Below the pieces are notes generated by a model that was given only the letters and a program-made list of their open reading frames with translations, made no database searches and was not told the DNA's origin. Source: Pseudocercospora fijiensis CIRAD86 (taxonomy: Eukaryota > Ascomycota > Dothideomycetes > Mycosphaerellales > Mycosphaerellaceae). Taken from it: a DNA stretch of 64,000 bases. A program made the position numbers and the translations under genes. Within the stretch, counting starts at the first letter, position 1. Each line of letters starts with the position of its first letter. Location: positions 1,054,001 through 1,118,000 of the forward strand of contig NW_006921538.1 of the NCBI RefSeq assembly GCF_000340215.1, read 5' to 3'. Positions 54,575-64,000 of the stretch are shown here, one piece after another.

Positions 54575-56881
54575 TCAGAACAACTTCCCGACCGTATCAC
54601 AATACCCCGGCGTCTTATCCTGCTGTCCATTGACCCATGCTTTAATCGTAAGCGCAGTCGTATAACTCATCATCACAAAGCCAAAAATCACAAGCACCAC
54701 ATCCCCAGCTCTTTGCCAAGTCTTCGTCGCGACGACCCGATAATGCATCATGGGAGGATAGATGTAGACCAGCGGTATACACGCGAAACTTCCCACCAAA
54801 CTGACGAATTTATCCAAATCTCCTGCACCTGCCCAAGCGATGACTGCGCAGAGTGCGACCATGAAGAAACGGAAAATGTTCTTTTTCCATTTGATCCAGG
54901 GGTTGTATTTTCCGGTTCGAGAGAAAAGCTGTTGGGACGTGATTTCGATTGCTGGGTAGATTTGAAGGGGTGTGGAGAGAAGGATGGCGAGGGAGTATAT
55001 GAACTGCACTGCATTGACCAGTTTGTCGTCCTGGGGTAAGTTGAGGAGGATGACGGTTTTGGTGTCGCTGCCATATGCGGCGTAGGAGAGGGCGCCTGCC
55101 GAGATGAAGACGACCGTGACGATGATCATAACGGTGGCCATGACTTTTGGGAATTTCTTGGGCTCGGCCATTCCGGATTGGATTGGGATGACGAGACCAA
55201 CGCCCTCGAAGGTGAAGATTGCTGTTCCGATGAGAAGGGTCCAGTAGTTGGCGTTGAAGTTTTGGATGTCGGCAATGCCGTGTTGGCGGACGATTGTGTA
55301 CACATCGTAGTAGTAGACGTAGACCAATCCGAGCAGGATGAAGGCGTCCGCGAGAAGTGCCATCTTCTGGATATGATTGATGTTGCGGTAGAGACTCATT
55401 GGCAGGAATATGATCATCTGCATGAGAATCATGTAGCCGACGTTGAGGTCGGTCTTGCAGCGCGTGACAGCCAAAACGAATGCTCGCAGATTTTCAGCCA
55501 CAAAGACGATGTAGGCACTGCTGAAACCAATCTGCGAGATCACCAAACTAAAGTTGATTAGGTTTCGGAAGTAATTGCCATAGATCTTGCTGCCCATGTC
55601 GCCGTACGATGCATGGATCTTGAGACGAATGGATACCAGCAGGATGAAGCAGTAGTAGGACAGAGCTGCCAAGAAGAAGAGGACGATATTTGAAAACGCC
55701 ATTCCACCATTGAGGTAGGCGCGAGGCAAGAATAGAACTCCAGTTCCAACAAAGGACTTGAGAAGCAACATGGCGGCTCCGAATGGTGTTCCTTTGCCTT
55801 TTGGTTGTGCTTTGCGCTTTCGTTTTCGTTTAGCAGGTGTAAGTAGTGCAGAGTCCTCGCCCCAGTCTCGCTCGTCGCGATCTGAACCATCGTCCTGTAT
55901 CGTCGTCTCTTCGTAGGCGTCGGAGGAGAAGTATTCGTCTATGCCCAGCACTTCGTCATCCTCCTCTAGCTCCTCGCCGGCGAAATGGCCGTACAGAGTC
56001 AAAAATTCGATGAAGTTATTCGTGACGAATTGAGGTTTCGTCGGCTCCGGATTGACTCGGCGAGTAGGCATCGTTCCATATTGAGCTCTTTGTGCGGATG
56101 GCGCTGGAGATGCAGCAGCGCGACGTAAATGATCTCTTCGAAACCCACCTGGTTTTTGTATGAAAGATATATCGTCGTCATCATCGTCACCTTCGTTGGT
56201 CGTCTTCGGAGCACTATAGCTCGCGCTTCTTCGTAGCCTGCTGCTCTCCGCTTCTTCTCGCTCCTTCTTCTCGGCATACCGATAGATGTGCCGGGTTGTA
56301 TCGCCACCTTGCAGCTGCAAGCTCGAGAACTCTTCTTCTTGCCCATTCGAGCTCTCGCCTGGAAAAGCTCCGCCAATCTTCGGTGACCCCGCCTGCGAGC
56401 CTCCGGATGGATTCACGAGATGTCGCTTAAGGACTTCAATATCCTCTTTGGCGTTCGGACTCTGCCCAAGCTGAGCTGCGTAGCTCGCAGATGTGAACGA
56501 TCCCACTCTTTGCTCTCTGCCCTGCGGACTCTCGAAGCGTTTCGTACCTCTATTTTCTCTCATCGGCGGAGGAGTGCCATATCTTGATGGAGACTGGCCC
56601 ATCGAGCTTCGCAGCGCTTGAGATAACGACGAAGGGCCTGGACCGGGCACTGAAGACACAGAGGCCCCGGCCAAAGGTTCTTGATTTTGCGGTATCTCTT
56701 GTGCCTGGACGTTCGGTATAGATGGACCACTAGGCGCAGATCCGGCTATGGGCTCTGCTAACCTTGCCGTCCTCGAAGCTCGGCTCGGCGAGCCCATCCA
56801 GCTTGCCGAGTCTGCATCTCGTAGGCTGGCTGAGGGTATGGGCCGCGCGTTGGACGGGTCGCCGCCCGCTTGCGAGGACAT
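54575..56881 (-). CDS. AVT3: Vacuolar amino-acid transporter, AAAP family (Avt3/Avt4-like)
   Basis: 768 residues, single exon. Residues 1-~355 are a Ser/Pro-rich disordered cytosolic N-terminus with FIEFLTLYGHFAGEELEEDDE near 290-310 and a KRKRKRK cluster at 351-357. About 11 membrane helices follow, beginning FGAAMLLLKSFVGTGVLFLP. Family landmarks are SYGDMGSKIYG, FSSAYIVFVAENL, IFTFEGVGLVIPIQSGM and TPLQIYPAIEI. These proteins export amino acids from the vacuole lumen; the long N-terminus is typical of Avt3/Avt4 and is a site of regulation in yeast. The exact paralogue cannot be decided from sequence alone. Confidence 0.88.
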   Translation of the reverse strand: MSSQAGGDPSNARPIPSASLRDADSASWMGSPSRASRTARLAEPIAGSAPSGPSIPNVQAQEIPQNQEPLAGASVSSVPGPGPSSLSQALRSSMGQSPSRYGTPPPMRENRGTKRFESPQGREQRVGSFTSASYAAQLGQSPNAKEDIEVLKRHLVNPSGGSQAGSPKIGGAFPGESSNGQEEEFSSLQLQGGDTTRHIYRYAEKKEREEAESSRLRRSASYSAPKTTNEGDDDDDDISFIQKPGGFRRDHLRRAAASPAPSAQRAQYGTMPTRRVNPEPTKPQFVTNNFIEFLTLYGHFAGEELEEDDEVLGIDEYFSSDAYEETTIQDDGSDRDERDWGEDSALLTPAKRKRKRKAQPKGKGTPFGAAMLLLKSFVGTGVLFLPRAYLNGGMAFSNIVLFFLAALSYYCFILLVSIRLKIHASYGDMGSKIYGNYFRNLINFSLVISQIGFSSAYIVFVAENLRAFVLAVTRCKTDLNVGYMILMQMIIFLPMSLYRNINHIQKMALLADAFILLGLVYVYYYDVYTIVRQHGIADIQNFNANYWTLLIGTAIFTFEGVGLVIPIQSGMAEPKKFPKVMATVMIIVTVVFISAGALSYAAYGSDTKTVILLNLPQDDKLVNAVQFIYSLAILLSTPLQIYPAIEITSQQLFSRTGKYNPWIKWKKNIFRFFMVALCAVIAWAGAGDLDKFVSLVGSFACIPLVYIYPPMMHYRVVATKTWQRAGDVVLVIFGFVMMSYTTALTIKAWVNGQQDKTPGYCDTVGKLF

Positions 56882-57280
56882 ATCAGCGTCAGCGCAGTAT
56901 GCTGTCTTCCCGTCTGTCTATTGCTGGTGGAGTGTATGTGCGTGTACGCGCTCGACTGTATATTGTTGTTGCGAGCACGGTATAGCTTCGGGCCCGGGCA
57001 AGCACAGCAGATACTGCAAGTCGCCAGATAAAGGCCGCGTGCCGTGATGCTGGGCTGTGTTGTGCTGCAGTCAGCCGACTCTTCTGCTTTGCTTCGCTGC
57101 AGCAGGTGTTCGTGTGACCGCGTGCCGTCGGCTTTCAATGGCTGTGTTTCTTTCACAACCTACAGTATGCCGACAAGCTTTCGGCCCCGGCAGGAGTCAA
57201 TCAATATTTCATGCTATCTCCTTGATTACGTTCCCTCAACAATGCCGCGCTCTTCCTTCGCGCCAACGACTTCCAGCCAC
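56882..57280. other. Upstream region of the AAAP transporter, no gene
   Basis: No supported gene; ordinary composition up to about 57,280. Confidence 0.45.
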
Positions 57281-57745
57281 TAGTTACGTAGCATTCTACT
57301 ACTTTAAACGCCTATCTTTATACATTACAAGCTATATAAGGTATTCCTAAGAGAGCCTTCTTTATACTATTCTAGCAAGCCTAGATACTAGTATTAATAC
57401 CTTATAATATAGACTCTACGTTCTTAAAGACAGGCACTAATCTATATTCGATCTATAAGTTGTCCTGTCTAAGCTACTACTACCGAAGCTACGTAACGGT
57501 TTAAATAAGTCCCTAAGGCCTACTATAGCTTCTAGACCCTCTACGAGTAGCTTACTTGCTATATAAGTTCTAATAACCGCCCGAGTAAGATATAGTACTT
57601 ACCCTAACTAGGAAAGCTAGTAAATCGGCTTCTAGTAGCCTAAGGGCTTTACGTAGTACGTAGCTACTACTATAGAATAGAATATAATTTCTATATTAGA
57701 TTGAAGAGCGCATTCAGCGCTTTTATATACACTAACAACAACTAC
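57281..57745. mobile_element. Small AT-rich RIP-type relic, possibly a MITE
   Basis: About 460 bp with the same TpA-rich, CpA-poor character as the large island, in otherwise ordinary DNA. GTTACGTAGC near 57,284 has an exact inverted match (GCTACGTAAC) near 57,489, followed in both by a TAGTAG/CTACTA stretch. No coding content is recognisable. Confidence 0.5.
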
Positions 57746-57862
57746 AATCCGTCTAGTATTGCGTAAATAAATACGACCGTATTGAAGATACAGTGCTAAA
57801 TAGTGTACGGCTGTACGGCAGGCGGGAGTGTGCGGCAGGTGGGGAAGACTTCTAACACTCAC

Positions 57863-57928
57863 AGGGCAGACGAACTCCTTCCATAACGTCGACTCACTCC
57901 ACGGCATTGCTTCGGGATCAACACACAT
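57863..57928 (-). pseudogene. DPE..PW fragment (copy 1)
   Basis: The minus strand reads CVDPEAMPWSESTLWKEFVCP and then a GTGAGT donor-like sequence. It matches copy 2 at 58,346-58,471 in the pattern VDPExxPWxxxxxWKxFVxP. No complete gene can be assembled around it. Confidence 0.4.
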
Positions 57929-58345
57929 CCGAGTCTGACAATGACAGTCATCAGAACAACGAGCTGAGGGCGATGCGTGATTCTATCGAGAATTTTGACT
58001 GCTGGATCTCAACTGCCCCCTTGCCTCGGCATCGCAATCGCATTCGCACAATATCATGCAGATACTGACGACGGATGACAGTGCGAGCAGAATCTGCGTC
58101 TCAGGCATGTGCAGGTGCTTAGGAGCCGTATCAATGGTACAGAGGCCGGTCGGGAAGAAGACTCAGCATCTGGAACATAGCAACGAGTTCACAGTGCATT
58201 CTGTCTGATACCTGGCCTTCGAATCATGTGACACTGGCCCTATGCGTAATGCTTATGCGATTAAAGAGCCACTCACGCAGCGAGCCTTCGACTTGGGTTC
58301 AGCCTGGCTTAAGTGATGTCCACCGCGAGCACCCCTTTTGATCTG
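57929..58345. other. Intergenic, no supported gene
   Basis: Lies between the two DPE..PW fragments; no gene or element recognised. Confidence 0.35.
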
Positions 58346-58471
58346 CTACGATTGAATCCCGACCACCGTCAGCCACTGGTCACTTGCTTCGGTGACGTCT
58401 CGCATCGGCAGAACGAATTGCTTCCATGGCACCAACCCATTCCATGGCAAGCCTTCTGGATCAACTGCCAT
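58346..58471 (-). pseudogene. DPE..PW fragment (copy 2)
   Basis: Minus strand MAVDPEGLPWNGLVPWKQFV, then LPMRDVTEASDQWLTVVG to a stop. Upstream in the same frame is AQYNNGLSYYTF, which reads as a continuation of VPYAQ at the end of the gene at 58,518-59,268 across a short out-of-frame stretch. It is therefore either a separate small gene or the detached last exon of that gene. Confidence 0.4.
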
Positions 58472-58517
58472 GAATGTGTAATAGCTGAGGCCGTTGTTGT
58501 ACTGAGCCCTGCTGTGC

Positions 58518-59268
58518 TCACTGGGCATACGGGACGCGCTGCAACAACTCATGCATAGGCTGACTGTACAGCAGACTCAACAGCAGCTTGTGTGCGACGA
58601 CTGCGTCTTCACGGAGCTCCCAAGCGCTCTTGTCCTGATTGTAGGGTAAGGAGCCCGAGCTACGTGTATACATGCCGATGCTTTTGGAGAATCGAGAAGT
58701 CTGGATGGCGATGAAATGTTGGAAAGACCTGCCACGTGTCGATCAGATCGTGCGGAACGCTCATGGACTTATTGGTCTGTGGCATGATCAGCGCATCGAA
58801 CCTTAAGAAGCGACCAGCTTACGTACTTCATCTGTAATCGTCCAGGCTTCGTCGATCCAGCAGAGGCGATATGAGTAGACACTCATCTTCTCACGCGTCA
58901 AGGGATGATTGACCTCTTTGCCACCAAGGTGCTTCCAGCGATCACCAAGCCGAAGTTTGAATCGTCCGGGAGACGCGGCGGACAGCGTTTTGCCTAGATG
59001 ACCAGATTAGCACGGCTTGAACGTACTGCTAGGCTGGCTTGTGGGGAGCGCTACCATCTACCAAAAGCACCTCGCTTGCGGAGAGGTATATAGGGACATT
59101 GCCGCCCTCGACCTGCAGAACTTGCAGTGGCAACTCGAGTTTTATTGAGGATCTGAAAAATGTTGGCGACTTCAATGTGACCACAAATGGCGCCGCTATT
59201 GACTCGGGACGCGAGAAGGTCCATGTGAGTAAACAGACTTACAGATGCTCGGCTCCTGGATCTGCCAT
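58518..59268 (-). CDS. Multi-exon gene of unknown function, 3' end unresolved
   Basis: ATG 59,268 in good context (CAACATGG). Exons 59,268-59,243, 59,152-59,055 and 58,993-58,827 join cleanly through GTAAGT, GTAGCG and GTACGT donors. They encode MADPGAEHLSSIKLELPLQV, GGNVPIYLSASEVLLVDG, GRFKLRLGDRWKHLGGKEV and SVYSYRLCWIDEAWTITDE. Exon 4 starts at 58,776 (TNKSMSVPHDLIDTW) and either reaches TAG at 58,660 or is spliced again (GTGGCA...CGTAG). The second choice continues with SGSLPYNQDKSAWEL and HKLLLSLLYSQPMHELLQR to a TGA at 58,518. A one-base frameshift would explain the conflict equally well. No family recognised. Confidence 0.5.
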
Positions 59269-59887
59269 GTTGATGAGACCTTTGCTAAGGGCTTCGATTG
59301 TCAGAAGCGAACTTGTTTGAATCCAAAGATGACAATATATCAGGTTGAAGATCGAATAAATACTGCGCGCCGCAAAGTGAGTCTTGAGCATTGACCTCCG
59401 CGCGCGGTTCACTAGCGTTGTTGTCGCACATGACAGGCTTGGCGCTCGCGGGGGCACTAGTCTGTGTATACGGATTTTGGGTGGTTCTACATTCTATAAC
59501 GTGCTGATCAATACTTCAAAGCATAAAGAGCGGTTGAAGTCGATGAGAGGACTATTTACGACACCCTAGCCCTGTTTGCTTGGACAATGGACGCGCTGAA
59601 TCCGTCAAAGAAGATAAGAAGCCACGACCCATAGCTTCTTGCAATCCACTGGCTCTCGGCAGCTCGTAGAGACCTTCAGTAATGAAGCGAAGAGATAGCG
59701 TCAAATTTTACTAAAGGGCATAAGCAATATCAAGACGGATGTAGCAATCGATCGCACGTGAGATATAAAGAAATGAGGAGATCATTTGATTGGGTGGCTT
59801 AGGACCAAGATCCGAATGCTATATGTCTATCTATTATCACGGACAAAAGGTCACATGGAAGAGAAGCTTATTCCTTCCGCCGCCCTC
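59269..59887. other. Intergenic, no supported gene
   Basis: Shared upstream/downstream DNA of two minus-strand genes; nothing recognised. Confidence 0.4.
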
Positions 59888-60217
59888 TCATAACCTGGAA
59901 TTCGAAAAGCCAATACTGACCCATCTGGCCCAGTACGCAAGAAAGCCACTGCCAGTGCCACCTTGCTGACCGTCATCCGACTCGGGAAACGAAGGATTGA
60001 TGAAGAAGACCTTCTTGCACAGCGGACAGTTTGCTTCTCTGCGAGAGGTCAGCCACCTAGAGATGCACCTTCGGCAATGGGAATACTTACAATTGCAAGG
60101 CAGAGTGACTGGATCTACCACGTCATTTTCTTCGCCTTGACAGATTGTACATTCCTTCTCGTTACTTGATGTCAGCCCGCCTCCAGAGTAGAATTCTTCT
60201 CTTGATGGTAGAGGCAT
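59888..60217 (-). CDS. RING-type zinc finger protein (copy 1)
   Basis: The ATG at 60,217 gives 109 residues starting MPLPSREEFY, the same opening as the RING gene at 62,327. The frame is open further upstream but without an ATG. RING-like cross-brace: C23-x2-C26, C41-x-C43, C48-x2-C51, C64-x2-C67, in ECTICQGEENDVVDPVTL and PCNCKYSHCRRCISRWL and NCPLCKKVFF. The LPCxC arrangement is an all-cysteine variant, with H47 next to C48 as an alternative ligand. RING proteins are usually E3 ubiquitin ligases. No substrate domain is visible; the C-terminus is short and hydrophobic. Confidence 0.75.
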   Translation of the reverse strand: MPLPSREEFYSGGGLTSSNEKECTICQGEENDVVDPVTLPCNCKYSHCRRCISRWLTSRREANCPLCKKVFFINPSFPESDDGQQGGTGSGFLAYWARWVSIGFSNSRL

Positions 60218-60639
60218 ATTGTCTCGTCCCCTCAGCGCTTCCTGAGCTCTGTGAGGATTATAGAATGGCTTTGGAATTTGTTGATCGACCGTTCCGCGCC
60301 CATCTTCAAGCTTCCATGTGAGAGAATAAAGCGGGATTTCTTCTTTGTCCTTGGATCCTTTGTTCAATCCGGTCTCTGATGGGGACAATCCGTCTTGATG
60401 GGCTGTGTTGGTATGCTCATCTTGCACAACGCATTCTCATTGTTGTGACCTGATACACAGTAAGTCTCTTGACAAACCGTAACAAAAGCCACGCAACAAT
60501 GCCTTTCAGTCCTTTTGTACGTGTGGCCCGTATGAAACTCTCAATTTCCGTTCAATTCTAACAGTCTGCGGTTCAGATCAAACAACAGACACACTCAAGC
60601 ATACAGTTTATCCTTAGATTACCGATCCATACTCCAACC

Positions 60640-60690
60640 ATGGTTCTCCACACCCGAGAAGACTTCTACAACAAGGTGTCCAACGAGTAA
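60640..60690 (+). pseudogene. Possible first-exon fragment of a RING paralogue
   Basis: ATG at 60,640 encodes MVLHTREDFYNKVSNE, similar to MPLPSREEFY and MPLPTEEEFR at the start of neighbouring RING genes. It then reaches TAA, or a GTAAGA donor two codon positions earlier. No following RING exon was found. Confidence 0.3.
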
Positions 60691-61017
60691 GAGTAGAATG
60701 AATACATCCTGCATGGCCGGTTACAATATCGTTCTAGCAACAGCGTCCGGTAAACGTGATTGAGCTCTGTAGCACAGCGGCGCAGTGAAGTAATTGGACT
60801 CTGCCCATTCTATACCATAACAAGGCCCTCTAGATCCTACCAGGTATACCAAACTTTCCAAATGGTGACCAGGAACCAGGGGCTTTGAAGGTAGTGGGGC
60901 AGAGAGACTGTCAGTATCAAGAAGCCGTCGTGCGCTCAACTATATCATTCAACACTGCCCATTCGTTGTCCAAAAACAAGCAGTACCATACCATTCCCTT
61001 CACTTACGCGGCCTACA

Positions 61018-61107
61018 GATTCGACAAGCGATGGGTTGAAATCCACAATGCATTGGACCTAAAGATTCGACAAGTGACTGTTGAAATCCACAATGCATTG
61101 GGTCAGT
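61018..61107 (+). repeat. 46-bp tandem duplication
   Basis: GATTCGACAAG...TTGAAATCCACAATGCATTGG occurs at 61,018 and again at 61,064 with few differences. Confidence 0.85.
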
Positions 61108-61268
61108 CGTAGAAAGCGAGCATCTTCACTCGCTCGCATCCACAGCTATATCTACCTTACACCCGAAAAAAGAAACCATTTCCTTCCATTCAGAACAATC
61201 TGTACCTCGTCAGTGACCACCACAGAATACCACCATCACCCACCACTTCCCACATCGCATCCAACACA

Positions 61269-62066
61269 ATGCTCCCAACCGAATCCTCCTTCTACACCAA
61301 CAACGGCCTAACCAGCGTCATAGCTTCCTCCGACCGGCCCTGCTCCATCTGTCTCGATTCAGACATCATCGACCCCGTAACGCTTCCTTGTCCTTGCAAG
61401 AACATCTACTGCCGAGAATCGATAACCCAATGGCTCAACTCCTCAGCTCGATGTCCAACTTGTAAGAAGCTATTCTTCATTCCTCCACATCCGCCCGAAG
61501 ATATGAGGGAGTACTTGGAGATTTATGGCTTTGAGGCTTTCGGTGAGGAGCTTGTGCAGGTCGCGAGCGATCCGCCGGGACATCATGAGTTTACTCAATT
61601 CGAGTACTTGCTTCCACGTCTCGTCGGTATGCAAGAAGTCATTGATAATGATGATGTCCTCTACGAAGATAGGCGTTGGGCGAGTTTCGACTTTCCCACT
61701 TTGAGGCTAATCTTAATCGGTAGGGCGAATGAGTTGGCTTACTTTCAGGTTCTAGACGGCCGGCCGATTCTAGACGAGGAGCTTGAGTTGTTCAGAGCCG
61801 TAGGCAAGGCTTTGTGTGATGTTTTGAGAGGTCTTGATGGCTGTAATATGCCGAGTCAGGATGTTGTTGATCGTATCACTGTTGCGCTCCTGGATGAGCT
61901 CGAGGAGCAACATGTTGAAGCTTTGCAAGCCAACGGTGACGGTGGCAACACACACTGGTTGCCCCAGATCTTGCTGTACATTTCGGCGGCAGCTTCGATC
62001 ACTGGTGACCTACAGACAGCTGACGTACTGACAGCGCAGGACGCAGGAAGTCCAGCTAACGAGTGA
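61269..62066 (+). CDS. RING-type zinc finger protein (copy 2), one ligand missing
   Basis: 265 residues from ATG 61,269. N-terminal RING-like domain: PCSICLDSDIIDPVTL, PCPCKNIYCRESITQWL, RCPTCKKLFF, aligned to copies 1 and 3. The position that is cysteine in CRRC (copy 1) and CYGC (copy 3) is serine here (CRES), so one zinc ligand appears lost. The C-terminal ~190 residues are helical (FEYLLPRLVGMQEVI, FDFPTLRLILIGRANELAYF, VDRITVALLDELEEQHVEAL), of no known family. Single exon. Likely an E3-like protein by family, possibly with weakened zinc binding. Confidence 0.8.
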   Translation: MLPTESSFYTNNGLTSVIASSDRPCSICLDSDIIDPVTLPCPCKNIYCRESITQWLNSSARCPTCKKLFFIPPHPPEDMREYLEIYGFEAFGEELVQVASDPPGHHEFTQFEYLLPRLVGMQEVIDNDDVLYEDRRWASFDFPTLRLILIGRANELAYFQVLDGRPILDEELELFRAVGKALCDVLRGLDGCNMPSQDVVDRITVALLDELEEQHVEALQANGDGGNTHWLPQILLYISAAASITGDLQTADVLTAQDAGSPANE

Positions 62067-62326
62067 TGAGATGAGAGCTGAAGGTATGGATTGGCTTCTG
62101 TTTGGGGTGGTTTTGGTTTTGACGCACGTGCCTAGCTCACAGTTGGCATGGGAACGTCCGAGTGAAAGAGTCGAGGCGTGGTTGCCAGTTTTGTCAGCGG
62201 CAGTGAATACAACATAGCACGGGATTCAATTTTCAGATAGCTTTGAAGCAAACCCTCGACTCTGTTTCTTTTCCTCGACACTTCCCTTTTTGGCTGGCGC
62301 ACCAACTCCGGTTAGGATACACAAAC
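62067..62326. promoter_or_regulatory. Short intergenic/promoter between RING copies 2 and 3
   Basis: About 260 bp that must hold the 3' end of copy 2 and the promoter of copy 3; no clear TATA box. Confidence 0.3.
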
Positions 62327-63426
62327 ATGCCGCTGCCGACCGAGGAGGAATTTCGCGCGAAGAACGACCTGAAAGAAATCAAGACGGCGCACGAAGAAGA
62401 GTGCCCGATCTGCAATATCCCTGTATGCAGCAGCTCTGCGATCTACCGCTCACCATGGTGCCGTTGTCTGATGCTGACGTCTGAGTTGTAGGTCGAGAAA
62501 GCGAGTGGCCTGTGCTGCGATTGCGCATATGTGTACTGTTACGGGTGCTTGTGGGAGTGGTTGAGCGGTGCCGGTCGGTATGCTTCGTTGCTTGACGCAC
62601 CATCTTGCTGACCACAATCACAGGCCGCGGCAAGTGTCCGACGTGCAGACGCAAATTCTTTCGACTGGCAGGCGACCCAGCCACCGTCTGGGAGCTATGG
62701 GAATCTGACCAGGACGAGTGGATGCGACAAGGAGGGTGGCCGCTCTCCGCCTACGACTTCCTTGAATTTGCCGACTTCGTGTCTGCCAACACTGCGATGG
62801 CCAGGTGAGCCTTTCCACCCGACCGTCCATCAATAGCCACGCGACCGCCTTCGCGGCTGGCAGCGTCTGTGGCGGCATCTTGTTCAGAGCTGATGATGTC
62901 CAGATACACCCGCCTCGACGAGGGTCTTCTTGAGATCGAGGACCGCGCCACCTTCCGCGTCGATCTGATATCGGATATCCTTACTTACTGTTTGAACTAT
63001 CAGATCGATTTTGCTGTGGTTGAGGGAATCGTCCTCCCAGACTCCACTGTTGAAGACTGGAAACTTGTTGTATCCACATTGATCCAGTTCTGCCAGCTGC
63101 TGGAAGGCGAAACTCTGCCTGTCCGCGAGGTCACGTCGAAATTGCTGGAAGCGTTGCGCATGTCGTCCTGGAACGCAGGTCCAGCACTGAAAGCTTTTCT
63201 GGCGAAGAGCGACGAGCAGATCATTCGAGAGCATGACGACGCTCAATACTGCGAGGAGCTTTACCGGCCCTCTGATGCTAAGATCGCCCACTTTCCATTC
63301 GCAGTCACCGGTCTGGCATGGCGGGTCACGCTGTGGGAGAACTCCAAGAAACGCATCGCTACCGGTCGCTCGCCCGAGAGTGCCGCGACAGAGGAGCAAG
63401 GCGAACAAGCTCCTGGAGGAAATTGA
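62327..63426 (+). CDS. RING-type zinc finger protein (copy 3), four exons
   Basis: Exons 62,327-62,422, 62,492-62,573, 62,624-62,804 and 62,904-63,426; total 882 nt, 293 residues. Introns begin GTATGC, GTCGGT and GTGAGC and have CTGAC/CTGATGA branch-like sites. RING ligands are split over three exons: C26-x2-C29 in ECPICNIP, then LCCDCAYVYCYGCLWEWL (C40/C41, C43, C48, C51), then C64-x2-C67 in KCPTCRRKFF. The C-terminal ~220 residues are helical, with SAYDFLEFADFVSANTAMAR and DLISDILTYCLNYQ, similar in layout to copy 2. Second donor (GTCGGT) is weak but is the only one that keeps the frame. Confidence 0.8.
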
Positions 63427-64000
63427 GATCGAGTTCCAGGATCGCCGGGAACAGCAGCCACCCAGCTTAGTCGGAAGAGTGCTATTGAAGGACCTCAACA
63501 GTCTCTCGCCTGCGATGGCGTCTTGTCGCGCAGAACGCCCTTCCCAATGTTGCACATCCAGCTCGCATTTTCGTTTTGCAGCTCACGTCGCCATGCATCA
63601 CTTTAAGAGCGGCATCAATGCAACGGCCAGGCGATCACGGAATGGCGCCGCATTGCTTTCCTTTGATACAGGCCTGATTTCTTTTCTCGGACACAACCAC
63701 ACAGCTTTATGCACATGGGCAAGGCATGATTGGCATGAGAAGCATATCATCCGGAGGAGGAATGGTTGGGGTTCGCATTTTTGAGCTGCGTTGGCATTCG
63801 GAGGCGTAAAGAGGACCCGAGGCCTGCTGAAGGTTTTCCCAATCCTCACTCGCAACGGGAATTCGAGTGGTGAGACCACAGCTGTAGTACAGCGAATACT
63901 ACGAATGAAGATCGAGAATTGCGGTATTTTGATCCCTTCTCATTTCCAAATGTGCTGCGGCACTCGCCACTGTCTCCACCGAGTCTCACAATGCTTTCCA
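63427..64000. other. No supported gene to window end
   Basis: Frames of 90-180 codons overlap the end of RING copy 3 on other frames but have no independent support. Confidence 0.4.

Larger units (their letters stand above)
60218..61268. other. Intergenic between RING genes, with fragment and repeat
   Basis: Divergent region between RING copies 1 and 2. It holds a short RING-type start fragment (60,640) and a 46-bp duplication (61,018). Confidence 0.5.

Noticed and set aside
60218..60427. Longer start for RING copy 1
   Set aside because: The upstream extension has no ATG; the first ATG (60,217) gives MPLPSREEF, matching the start of RING copy 3.

Overview
The window is nuclear DNA of a filamentous ascomycete. 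The evidence is fungal gene content (Mri1, Ste24, Ura6, Avt3-like transporter, mitochondrial bL34), introns of about 45-70 bp with GT..AG ends and CTGAC/CTAAC branch points, and a 32 kb block with the CpA/TpG-poor, TpA-rich composition left by repeat-induced point mutation (RIP). A Dothideomycete (Mycosphaerellales/Capnodiales type) fits best. That placement is an inference.

Left gene-rich arm (1-13.18 kb): an F-box-like gene running off the edge, a lysine-rich nuclear-type protein, methylthioribose-1-phosphate isomerase, a small spliced coiled-coil protein, a six-exon MFS anion:cation symporter, a secreted proline-rich repeat protein, the CAAX protease Ste24, and a secreted GH32 invertase whose last codons run into the AT-rich block.

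RIP island (13,131-44,959): no intact gene. It is bounded by 31-bp inverted repeats (29/31 identical), so it looks like one composite transposon inserted at the 3' end of the invertase gene. Inside, from the left: relic gene A; a giant imperfect palindrome (about 16.25-23.46 kb, centre about 19.38 kb) carrying at least four relics of histone-H3-like genes; relic gene B, a paralogue of A; a satellite array with three 507-bp and three ~380-bp periods; and a large relic gene C on the minus strand. Gene C is split by a complete 7.2 kb Ty3/gypsy chromovirus with 197-bp LTRs and a perfect 5-bp target duplication. Genes A, B and C keep recognisable introns.

Right gene-rich arm (44.96-64 kb): a lysine-rich protein followed in the same frame by a zinc-binding domain after one TAG, an F-box-like protein, mitochondrial bL34, two unknown proteins (one secreted), a small mitochondrial-type membrane protein, UMP kinase, an Avt3-like vacuolar amino-acid transporter, a small AT-rich relic, an unknown multi-exon gene with nearby paralogous fragments, and a local family of RING-finger genes. 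Housekeeping genes here are unrelated neighbours. The only clear local families are the RING genes and the DPE..PW fragments.

The most notable signal is the set of histone-H3-like genes in RIP-degraded repetitive DNA inside an inverted-repeat-bounded composite element.
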